Shown here: positions 53,348 to 62,661 of the stretch, piece by piece | How the letters are laid out: each line of letters begins with the position of its first letter | How positions within the stretch are numbered: the first letter of the stretch is position 1 | DNA from: Sporopachydermia quercuum | Taxonomy: Eukaryota; Ascomycota; Sporopachydermiomycetes; Sporopachydermiales; Sporopachydermiaceae | Direction of reading: 5' to 3' | Assembly: GCA_001599295.1 (NCBI GenBank) | Contig: BCGN01000006.1 | Coordinates: 186,001 to 250,000, forward strand | Length of the DNA stretch: 64,000 bases | Notes under the pieces: model-generated | Seen by the model: only the letters and a program-made list of their open reading frames with translations | Databases searched by the model: none | Told to the model about the DNA's origin: nothing | Translations under genes and position numbers: made by a program

Positions 53348-54545
53348 TCAGTAATTGAAATAAGGATGCTGCAAAGCTCTAATAGCAGAAATTCTACCAA
53401 CAGGATCATATACTAGAAAGCTCTCTAACAAATCAACACCTGTTTCATCCAGTGTGGGCACATATTGACTCAAAGGCTTTCGAGACCATTTGGGGAAAGA
53501 TATCTTGAAATCGGGTAATAAATTAACATCAGGCCAAACCTCCTCATTAGGAGTACCAAGAATACGAAAGATTCTAAATATCTCATCGATTTCTGAATCA
53601 CCGGGGAATAAAGGCCTTCTATTAACCATCTCAGCGAAGATACAACCAATTGACCACATATCAACACCCGTACTATACTGCTTCCCACCTAAAAGGATTT
53701 CCGGTGCTCTATACCATAGAGTCACAACTTCATGAGTGTAAGCTCTAAGTGGCACGCCGAAACCTCTTGCTAAACCAAAATCACCTAGTTTCAGATTTCC
53801 TTCTTTATCGATTAATAAATTCTGAGGCTTCAAATCTCTATGCAAGATTCTATGAGCGTGACAGTATTTGGTGCCTTTCACTAACTGCATCAAAAACTTT
53901 TTGACCATATCAGCACCTAATCCTTCACCGGCAGGGATAGATTCCATATATTTTCTCAAATCAAGGTCAAGATATTCAAAGACAAGGTATAATTTATGAG
54001 AATCAGAATGTACAATGTTATATAAACGAACAATGTTATCATCGTTTAATTCCTTCAACAATGAGATTTCTCTTATAGCTGTAGAAGGAACTCCTTCGTC
54101 TTCTGATTCTAAACGGATTTTCTTTAAAGCTACTAAACGGTTACCATTTTTGGTGTCTAGAGCCTTATACACAACACCATAAGTTCCTGGTTGGTTAGTA
54201 TGTATGAATATACATTTGGATGATATGATAGGTACCAAGCATATGGTATAATGAATGGATCGTCAATGATTTGTTGTAGTTAAAGATATTATTATTGAAA
54301 TGCGCTGAATAAATATTCCAACAAATTGCTACTATTCTGGCCAATATTTTCTTCTATTTTTCTCCTTGAATGTTCATCTTGCATAACTGATCACCGACTA
54401 TCATAAATTAACAGTTCTCTCATCATATCAACAAGCCAAACGCCTTTAAAGNACACACGCTATTCTTCCTTTCATGATAACACTATTTCTTATACATACC
54501 TTCACCGATTTTCTCTAATCTGTGATAATCAGATAATTCAACCAT
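53348..54545 (-). CDS. CDC28: Cyclin-dependent kinase Cdc28/Cdk1, one intron
   Basis: The main cell-cycle CDK. Exon 1 (54545-54500) encodes only [15 protein letters not shown] plus one base; exon 2 (54186-53348) continues [10 protein letters not shown], giving 294 residues (S. cerevisiae 298). The 313-nt intron splits the glycine-rich loop; donor GTATGT, branch TACTAAC, acceptor CAG seven bases later. Kinase landmarks: Lys37 (VALKK), PSTAIRE at 49-55, HRD 131-133, DFG 151-153, T-loop Thr166 in RAYTHEV, and APE. The full PSTAIRE and the [29 protein letters not shown] block fix this as Cdk1 rather than Pho85. Exon 2 read alone would run back through intron sequence to a false start. Confidence 0.97.
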
Positions 54546-56039
54546 AGTGACTAACAATACTAATCAGTTTCACGTTTTGACAGTCTTCTAGTTGGTTGTT
54601 CTCTTTACTGCTTTTCAATCTTTAATTTAACAATGAGCAGATTATTCAATCTCACTACTCGATCAATAGTCTATTTTTGATTATCAACTAATTCTGTTCA
54701 GCTTTCTACGAGTTCTTATCTATCTATTATATTGTGAACCGAAGCAACGTAAGACAATTTTTCCTGAGCGCCAGATGATCAAATCAAGTAACAACTGACA
54801 GCTCACTTAAATCAGATATTGATCGGTCGGTACGTCTAAAGGAAAAATACTATACCAGTAATACTAAAGTAATGCTAATAATAATATTCTTCAACAAAAT
54901 ATTCTGTTATATTTAAACGATTGACCAGTTTTTTTCAGCTAAGAGACACTTTACACCCTACAGTTCAAGTGCGTTTCTATCTCCAATCGTTAACAACCAT
55001 ACATAATAAGTAGTCGCAATGCATGATTGTAGGAAGGGCTATCCAAAAGTATGGAAGAAATAAAGTGTGTGTGTGTTCGTTGTGTTAGGAGAAAAGTAAA
55101 TAAACTAACTGAGGATGGTACGTTTGTTTATGCAGGAATGGGGATCATGCAGTTTTGTGCACTATATTGCAGGAAGAGAGGAATGGTGCATTAGGTATCT
55201 GAGAGTAAAAAATAGATTCAAAGAGAAACAAAAGTAGAATTTGGTGTTTTAAGTGGTTTTCAGAGGTTTTCACTAAAATTCGCAACGTAGATATATTGCG
55301 TTAGTTNCATAGTGCTTTGATCAGTCCTCAATTGTATTGACGTCGGTTGGAGAAGTTTGGAGCGTTAAGGTTAANGAGTGCATGTTATATGCATGAGTTA
55401 CATGTCTGATCAATCCCATTTGAACGCCAAACAACTTCAACTGCTTCAATACTNATGATTATTATGCTTATTTACGATGCATATAAATACATAATAGTAT
55501 AGATAATTTGCAAGTGAAGCTCTTATATCGGTTGAAAGAACACATTTACTAAGTTTGTTATTGCTCTCTAGGAAGATAGTGGACCCTTTCGAGGTGATCG
55601 TGTTGAGTTAAAGTTGAACACTTCCATTACACTACAAAATAAATACAACTTTAATTCGAGAAGAAACTGGACGCGTTTTTCGGTTTTATGCTAGAAACAA
55701 GTATTGAATTGAGTATTATGCGTTAAATTAACACCCTTTTATTTAGAAATGTTAAGTGATTAATATACATTAGCTGAATGAGGCGGGTAGTTGAGTCAGT
55801 AGAGTAGTGATGGTAGTAGCATCGACTATGCAGAATAAGTAGTAAGCCTTGGAAATCAGTGAGAAGGAATATCCAAGACAAAAGCTCATATTACATTGGA
55901 AACGCTCGTTATATTCATCCAGTCAGCTAGTTTGTCGAGTCTTCGACGAAATTATGATTCTTCTGTTTCAGACTACTTCACCAGCTTGAACCATACGAAT
56001 TGCATGTCTTGCAATGCACTAATCCGTCATTATAAATAA
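54546..56039. promoter_or_regulatory. CDC28 upstream / GLE1 downstream region
   Basis: 1.5 kb spacer; contains the CDC28 promoter. An ACGCGT (MluI cell-cycle box type) word at 55671-55676 is about 1.1 kb upstream of CDC28. Four N calls. No gene supported. Confidence 0.5.
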
Positions 56040-57727
56040 TTAATACTTTAAATCAGAATGCTGGGTAATCTTACCGTCTTTCCAATCCTTACCCTGCACT
56101 TTCAATCTACCTGCAGCAGGGAATTTAGCATCTTTAGTCAATTCAACCAAATCTTCCACAGCTACAAGTAACATTTTTTCGGCTTGCTTACCGAATACTT
56201 GCAAAAAGTGTCTAGCTCCAGAATCCCACCAGGAGCTCAAGACTGTGAACGTGGCATTGGTGATCAAACTAACATCAGTGTTTAATTGTCTAGATAGAAA
56301 CTCCCACGTACGTGAATAAGGGAAAAATTGCTGAGAACAGATATCCATTCGAACCATTGCACCCCAGAGCGAGCAAATGCCACCTATACGATCATTGTAA
56401 GTTGTTTCATCTTCCCATTTACCTTCATAGTTCTTTTTCCAACCCATTTTCTTTCTTCCTTCGTCTGTAGTAATTGAACAATTGTAGCCAATAATAAAAG
56501 GACATCGTTTCACTAGCCTCGACACTAGGAAATCATACAGCTCGTTTATCTTGATACACATGTGGCAAGTGAAATAAGCCAACGGCATCACTTTCTCAGG
56601 GGAAGATATAACCTCAGATTCAATTTGACTCACAACAGCCTTACTTAGAAATGTGAGACCCCATTTGAACGCCAGAAGGCTTGATGCCTTTGCTTCAAGC
56701 AACAACGATGATAAATGGTTCGCTTTTTCTTCTATTTGCCGTTTTGAGTTTGTTAGTTGTCCTACAATTTTACTTATTTCACCTCTCATTTTGAAACATT
56801 GACTCTTTGTTGGTTTATCCTTTTTCACAGCAGCAGTGACATTTGTTTTGATGTCAAGAATAAGATCCATACATTTCCGGTACTCTTCTTCAATGACAGT
56901 ATTGGTAACTCTGCCAGTTGTTAACGCAGCTTTAGAAGCAGCTTCTTCCTCTGCTTTCTTTTTCTCTATTGCTACTTGTTTCTTTTTCTCTGCTAATATT
57001 TCGGCCTCTAATCGTTTCCTTTCTATTTTCTCTTCTTCTGCTTTTTTCTTTAAAGCTTTTTGTCTTTTATTCTCCTCTTCAGCTTTCTGCTTCTCCAACG
57101 ACTCTTTCCTTCTTCTCTCTTCCTCCAGTTTCCTGCGTATTTCGGCCTCTTCTAGAGCTTTTCTACGTNCCTCTTCTTCCTCACGCATACGTTCTTCTTC
57201 CTGTATTATCACATTGGAAATAAAATGGCCCAAACTGGTTTTTCTATCTTGTATGTTTTCTATGATCTTGTGATATTCTTTTGTGTTGATATCATTACCA
57301 GTTCTAACTTTTGGTGAATCTATAGCTGATTCCTGTACACGTGTTTTCTTCAATTCGCTATTACTTCGTTGNTGACCGGGAGCAAAAAGCTCGTATGCAG
57401 AGATTGATCTTCTTTGCAGCTTTTTCTCTACTAGTCTATCATTGCTATAATGTTTTGTATCCTTTATCCCTTCAGCTAAATCAAATAATTTTTTCTTAGA
57501 TATAGGACTGTAGCCAGAAGATATGCTTACTGCANTAGTATGTTAGTATGGTGTGGATAGAAATAATTTGTTTGATTAGTATTCTGAAAAGTGTCATATC
57601 TGGAAGCTCTACTTCTATACATACAATCACTCAATTCTGCTAGGACAGTGTCTGAGGATAAGTCGGCAAATGAATCGTCAAATGCATCTTTAGAGATGTC
57701 ACTTGGTTGACATAAGCCATACCACAT
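56040..57727 (-). CDS. GLE1: mRNA export factor Gle1, one intron
   Basis: Gle1 sits on the cytoplasmic face of nuclear pores and, with InsP6, activates the helicase Dbp5 to release exported mRNPs. Two exons, 57727-57625 and 57529-56040, join to 530 residues (S. cerevisiae 538). The 95-nt intron has donor GTATGT, branch TACTAAC and acceptor GCAG. Exon 1 encodes MWYGLCQPSD to AELSD; exon 2 resumes LSISSGYSPISKKKLFDL. The middle is a long charged coiled coil (about 150-270). The C-terminal Gle1 domain carries LVKRCPFIIGYN, GWKKNYEGKWEDETTYNDRIGGI-type and SSWWDSGA segments. Without the first exon and intron, a naive frame begins inside at a TTG. Three N calls. Confidence 0.95.
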
Positions 57728-57755
57728 AGTTTATAGACAATATAATTATGAGCAG

Positions 57756-57785
57756 GATATGATATGATAGGATAGGATAGGATAG
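57756..57785 (+). repeat. GATAT/GATAG pentamer repeat
   Basis: Six pentamers (two GATAT, four GATAG) in tandem, 29-58 bp upstream of the GLE1 start codon, in its leader. Confidence 0.9.
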
Positions 57786-58634
57786 TATATGATGGTATGA
57801 CAAACAAAGAATAGTAGTAGTATAGTAGGAAACAGAAAACAGATGTCTCTGATCGTATACAAACAAAATAACGAGAACACCTGCGGATTTATAGCAATTC
57901 AGCAGATCTCATACACGTTTATTCACATATATACTAATACAGGGCAGGGCTAATATTTCATACTAATGAATCCATTAAACAACAACTGAACCCCAATCAT
58001 TAATTGAATCCTTTCACTTACTCATCAAATCCATTCTTACTTCAACAGTACACAGTTTCAGTACTTGAAGAATGACATTGCATCTCTTCACAGAAACGTT
58101 TACGGCAGGTGACAAGTTAATGATTATAAAACGAATAATCTCGAGAACTCACCTTTTCGTGTTCACTTAATCATCCACAAGCAAGAAAGATTATTATCCA
58201 TGAAAATATTATTTCCGGGTAACTCAACTTTTCATTCACTTTCCTTCAATGAGCACCATTTTTCAACTGACTTTGACTGATCGAGAGACGGAGTAAAATG
58301 TCTNATCGATCAATGAACTGTGCGTATTCATTGGTGTTTGCTACTCGCTATTATTACATGTTTATTGCTCGTAGTGCTAGTAGCTGATGGTTGTTCTTAA
58401 CTGTAACTATATGTCTTGTGAAATAAGTATTGGGCACAAACACCTCACACCACAAGTGTCAGCAATCGCATATCAACCGTCTTTGTGAATGGTAACCAGG
58501 TAGTCATTTCTCTGCGCTAGGCAAGATCATACAAATAGCAACAGTGAGCGGTTTATTCATTCACTGGATCTTCGGGAATAAAAGTCAAACATCACTATTC
58601 TGCTTAACTGAACCCAGCCCAACTCACAGTCAGC
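57786..58634. promoter_or_regulatory. Divergent promoter, GLE1 / MRPL7
   Basis: About 0.85 kb between two divergent genes. One N. No named site recognised. Confidence 0.55.
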
Positions 58635-59501
58635 ATGTTCACCGTTAGGCAATCCATAAGGAGCTTCTCTACAACTGGAGTCTCCTCGAAAGCCAAGATC
58701 TCAATAGTAAATCCTGTTCACCATAAAGTGAAAGTAGTGAAAGCAAATTTGTCTAATAGATTTCCAAACTTGAAGTATCCCACTAATGATATCAGATCTC
58801 CTAGATATAAACCTACAACTACATATGCTGATAGATTCGCTGATCATTATTCAAATACAATAGTTTCTGATCAATTACTGATTAACTATGTTCATGGAGA
58901 GCAAAAGAAAGAAGGCGCCAAGTTTAGAAGATGGAGCGGAGAATCTCCTTATCATGTTTTCCGTCCAGTAAAAAAGCCCAAGGGATATGAGAATGAACAA
59001 AAGGATGTTAATCCTCATACTTGGAAAAACATTGGAAAAATAACTGACGTTATTATAAACTGTTTTGTTCCTAAGGCATCTGAAGACTCGACTCTTCATA
59101 TTCATGCATTGGGCGTTTTGCAACAAATCACCAACGTCGGTCCTAAAGTGGTCTTCGCTAAAGAAAATATCGTGACTTGGAAAATGAGAAAAGGTATGAA
59201 GATGGGTGCTAAAGCTGAATTGAAAGGAAGAGATGCAAGTCAGTTTCTATTCACTTTAGCTGAAATTGTCCTTCCCAGAGTTCGTACCTACAAAGGCATC
59301 CCCAAATCATCTGGTGATACTAATGGTAATCTCTCTTTCCATGTTCCAAGAGAGGCCGTTTCATATTTCCCAGAGATTGAATACAATTTGGAAAATTTCC
59401 CTGAGAGATTTCCTTTGAACGTTACTGTACGAACAACGGCTCAAACAGACGAAGAAGCAAGGAGTTTGCTCAGTGCTTATGGATTCTTGTTTTCTTCATG
59501 A
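58635..59501 (+). CDS. MRPL7: Mitochondrial ribosomal protein uL5m (Mrpl7)
   Basis: Mitochondrial large-subunit protein of the uL5 family; 288 residues (S. cerevisiae Mrpl7 292). A short basic/Ser presequence (MFTVRQSIRSFSTTG) precedes a fungal N-terminal extension, and the uL5 core spans about 115-280: LHIHALGVLQQIT, GPKVVFAKENIVTWKMRKGMKMGAKAEL-type strand, FLFTLAEIVLPRVRTYKGIP, and the C-terminal NVTVRTTAQTDEEARSLLSAYGF. The motif order and ending are typical. Single exon. Confidence 0.95.
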   Translation: MFTVRQSIRSFSTTGVSSKAKISIVNPVHHKVKVVKANLSNRFPNLKYPTNDIRSPRYKPTTTYADRFADHYSNTIVSDQLLINYVHGEQKKEGAKFRRWSGESPYHVFRPVKKPKGYENEQKDVNPHTWKNIGKITDVIINCFVPKASEDSTLHIHALGVLQQITNVGPKVVFAKENIVTWKMRKGMKMGAKAELKGRDASQFLFTLAEIVLPRVRTYKGIPKSSGDTNGNLSFHVPREAVSYFPEIEYNLENFPERFPLNVTVRTTAQTDEEARSLLSAYGFLFSS

Positions 59502-59521
59502 TTATTAATGGGAAAAGTTTT

Positions 59522-59536
59522 GATGAGATGAGATGA
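59522..59536 (+). repeat. GATGA pentamer repeat, three copies
   Basis: Three GATGA units about 20 bp after the MRPL7 stop codon. On the other strand it reads TCATC, the same class as the CTCAT repeat before the TAG1-like gene. Confidence 0.75.
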
Positions 59537-60655
59537 ATTGATATGCGGATTCTGAAGGATGATGCGCTGTAAGAAGAAGACGGGAGACGGATTGGTTGTC
59601 TTGTAAATATTTACCGTTGTGATGTGTTTATTAGATAGATGATTTCTATAATTGTGGTATAATAAACGAGTGTATACATAGTATCTGATGAAATCAATTC
59701 AACGATGTTCATAATTCTCCAAGGAATCAGTGAGTTGAAACAGGAGCAATTCTTTTGGCAGATAATCTGTTGTTTACAGGATTATCACCAACGTTTTCCA
59801 CTCAATCATTAGACAAGATTCGATTATTCGTTATCCATGTTATTCAGCCTTCATGCTGTAAGTAGATGAAAAACAATTAATATGAATATATCAAGTTTTA
59901 TTTCATTGTTTATAGTAAATAGGGAATATTGAAGCAAGAGTTCTGTTCATAACGTGCCACTAATCGAACAAAATACAACACAATGAGCATAGTTATTATC
60001 TCAGTGTTGTTAATATTTTAGTGATTTCCCCTGTTGGAACATCAACAATTTGTATATACTTCTTCTAAATTCAGATTCAACTCACCATTTCTACCCTAAA
60101 CCAGATAGTCCAGAGACATGAAATATGATGGTAACCTCTGAACATCTTAGAGCAATTTCCACTTTCTAACATAATAGAGAACAACTGAGTAACAGAGTTA
60201 ATTTTGACATTCCGAAATGTATGGATGGCAGGAAATAATAAAGCATTCTTAGTAGGAGAGTTTCCTACGGTTACACAGCTTCCTTGGTTTTCTTTGCACC
60301 TGTATGTCTTCTCTACAGATGTGCAGGTGTGAGGTTAAATACATGAATTGAAATAGACAAACACCATGCTTTGGTGCCTCAATCTTAGAACCTCAAAAAT
60401 AGGCTAGGAATAGATTTCTACTTCTCATTTTATATTTTCTCCTATAGATTATGTTATATTCTATTGTGAATATGTTTTGGTTGTATATTGGAATTCATCA
60501 ATAGCGGCGTGGCGTTAATGAGAGCAAAGACTAAGCTGTAAGTATAATGATAATCTTACTACTGTTACTGTTATCTTAGCTATAGTACTACTGTTGGTAT
60601 ATTATCATTCATTGTTCTAGCAACCAATTTAGCCATTATATCCATATTGTTGGTC
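59537..60655. other. Intergenic, MRPL7 3' side
   Basis: 1.1 kb with no gene seen. A pair of CACCTG/CAGGTG words about 25 bp apart (near 60297-60330) could form a weak stem. Confidence 0.5.
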
Positions 60656-60934
60656 CTAATCATATATAATATTATCACATCCCCTCACACTTTTATCTTC
60701 ATCATACAACAAATTCGTACTGCGTTCTTCAAAATATTTTCGGGCTGAATTAATCTTCATACAGATATATATACCACTTTGGAGCCAACCTGAATACTCC
60801 TTATAGTACTTCTTAAAACCAGCGCTTAACTGGTTTAATAACACATAGACTCTTGCCCAATCGCATCTGGGTAGACAAGCCTCAAGGAAAGCATATATAT
60901 GAGCTAAATCTTTACCCGATCGACCACGATGTCC
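60656..60934 (-). other. Unassigned 92-codon open frame, possibly Rrn11-like
   Basis: On the minus strand, a frame opened by a TAG (60937-60935) runs 92 codons to a TAG with no early ATG. The peptide is protein-like and helical (GRSGKDLAHIYAFLEACL, then PRCDWARVYVLLNQL and GWLQSGIYICMK, ending YFEERSTNLLYDEDK). The pattern R-C-D-W-x-x-x-Y followed by a W-x-x-G-I segment resembles the tetratricopeptide-like core of the RNA polymerase I factor Rrn11. It lies 17 bp after the end of the acidic gene at 60952-62661, in a different frame. It may be a 3' exon, a decayed gene or chance; I found no convincing splice sites. Confidence 0.3.
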
Positions 60935-60951
60935 CTATCCAGGACTTCCAT

Positions 60952-62661
60952 CTAATCACTCTCACTGTCAGGATTAGCTACGAATAATCTTAATCGCTCG
61001 CCTCCGTCCAATTCCTGCACCTCATCCAAATCATCCTCTGGTGCAACAAGCTCATCAACTTCTATATCCTCATCTTCCTCCGCTATTCCATCATACATCT
61101 TCTTCCTCTGAGACGACACCTTCTTACTGTTATTTCCCAAATAATCATCATCGTCATCATCTATCTCGCTAGCAAGCATCCGATCCGCTGTAACACGGAC
61201 ATCTAAATTACTAGAAGTCTTCCCTTTCCTTGGTTTACTTGACCTTGGCCTCGTGAGGGTAAGATTAGCCTTGAAAGGTCGAATTCCTATTGGCAGTTCC
61301 CATACTGAGTAGGAAATTGGCGAATAGCAGGTGCCCCACGTAGATCTCACCAGTTGGACGTAGGCAGATTTTTTCCCTTGTCCTGGTTTAGATGGGTTGG
61401 ATATCGTGAGAGTGTACTCTTGAGAGCCGTTAGTTTTATTTGAGGTTGAAGTAGACGATCGAGTTATCAAACGGTCGTTCAGTCCATTTGATGAGGATTT
61501 ACTGCTGTTGTTGCTGAGCTCACCATTGGCAGTACCAATGGGAGAGAGTCCTTGAGTATCTATACCAATAGTATGGTTGATATTAGCACTGTCGGTCCTC
61601 AGGTGTGAGTAATGAGTAGGGGGAATTGGAGGAATTGAAGGGATTGATTGCGAAGACAATGTTTGGTCATTATATGGCAACTGGTTAGTATTATTAGGAT
61701 TTCCTGTTGCCATAGTAGCATTCGCAGTTGAGCCTGACCCTGGGTCAATGCCTAGGCCAGTACCTATGGCAGTACCTATGGCAGTTTCTATAGACGAGGG
61801 GGAATACTCTCTATTATACTCTTTTCTATGATACAGCTCATTTCTGTCTTCCAGACCATGAAAAGATAAATCGTTAGGTCCATTCGCTCCTGGAGCTCCT
61901 TCGAGCTGTGCTTGCTCTGTTTGCTGAAAATAATCTCTTGTTGGAGAAGAAAACTCTATTCTTGGTTTGATTTCCAGCTCCTGGCTTTCCATACTATCGG
62001 AATCATTGTTGGAGAAGCCGTGGCTTTTGTATTCAGCCAGATCGTCAGGAAACGTAAGGAGAACTTGGCTGTCAGTGTGATACTGATTTCTTTCGGAGAA
62101 ACTGAGGTCGTCTTCATCGCTGCTTGTCTCTGAATTAGATTCTGATAAGGTGATTTCTCTCTCTTCTGGTTGAATATCGTGCTGATGATCTGCAGCATAT
62201 AAACCATCGTCAATGTAATGTGCTGCTCCTGAAAGATTTGGGGTGTTTGAAGAACCTGCTACGGGATTCACATGTGAGTTCGGTCCAGAGCTTACTGGGT
62301 GCAGGTCTGGTTCTGGTACTAGTTCTAACACTGGCCCTAGTACTGACCCTGGTAATGGGTCAGAATGTGAATTTGTTTGGCTCAAGCCCAAGGGTTGAAG
62401 AGGCACAACTAGTAATGGTGACTGAGCGNCTTCCCGAGACGGTGACTCGAAAGAAAAACGGGAATTGACATTGCTGTCGTGTGATATTACAGTATGATAT
62501 GACTCTGGGACAGTGTATTGGCTGTTATTCTGATGCTGTGTTTCTCTAGAAGATATCACAGGAGTTCTTGTTGGTGGAGGTTTCCTTCTCAGAGATGGAA
62601 GCCTTTGTTGGTATAAATATTCACCAGGCGGTGGTGAACTGACCCTTTTTTGGTCAGCCAT
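60952..62661 (-). CDS. Acidic, disordered protein of unknown function
   Basis: 569 residues, not recognised. The first 400 are Ser/Asn/Pro/Gly-rich and probably disordered. A short ordered-looking block follows (about 407-475): YTLTISNPSKPGQGKKSAYV, then RSTWGTCYSPISYSVWELPIGIRPF and a basic TRPRSSKPRKGK. The last 75 residues are very acidic (EEDEDIEVDELVAPEDDLDE) and end GERLRLFVANPDSESD. A nuclear or chromatin/transcription role would suit the basic-then-acidic tail, but that is inference. It could be the N-terminal part of a larger gene continuing into the open frame just downstream. The start is the ATG 61 codons before which the frame shows a TTG-led extension only. One N. Confidence 0.7.
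   Translation of the reverse strand: MADQKRVSSPPPGEYLYQQRLPSLRRKPPPTRTPVISSRETQHQNNSQYTVPESYHTVISHDSNVNSRFSFESPSREXAQSPLLVVPLQPLGLSQTNSHSDPLPGSVLGPVLELVPEPDLHPVSSGPNSHVNPVAGSSNTPNLSGAAHYIDDGLYAADHQHDIQPEEREITLSESNSETSSDEDDLSFSERNQYHTDSQVLLTFPDDLAEYKSHGFSNNDSDSMESQELEIKPRIEFSSPTRDYFQQTEQAQLEGAPGANGPNDLSFHGLEDRNELYHRKEYNREYSPSSIETAIGTAIGTGLGIDPGSGSTANATMATGNPNNTNQLPYNDQTLSSQSIPSIPPIPPTHYSHLRTDSANINHTIGIDTQGLSPIGTANGELSNNSSKSSSNGLNDRLITRSSTSTSNKTNGSQEYTLTISNPSKPGQGKKSAYVQLVRSTWGTCYSPISYSVWELPIGIRPFKANLTLTRPRSSKPRKGKTSSNLDVRVTADRMLASEIDDDDDDYLGNNSKKVSSQRKKMYDGIAEEDEDIEVDELVAPEDDLDEVQELDGGERLRLFVANPDSESD

Noticed and set aside
56836-57273. Long Ser/Phe-rich open frames antisense to GLE1
   Set aside because: These mirror the codons of the Glu/Lys-rich coiled coil on the other strand.
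60032-60041. TGTTGGAAC start resembling a yeast LTR end
   Set aside because: No second copy, matching end or target-site duplication is visible, and no element genes are nearby.
60428-60438. Exact match to the S. cerevisiae ARS consensus (TTTTATATTTT)
   Set aside because: The motif is short, species-specific and expected by chance in AT-rich DNA.
61250-61460. PX-domain-like segment in the acidic protein (SNPSKPGQGKKSAYV)
   Set aside because: The start resembles a PX strand, but the RRYSDF motif and the phosphoinositide-binding basic residues are absent.
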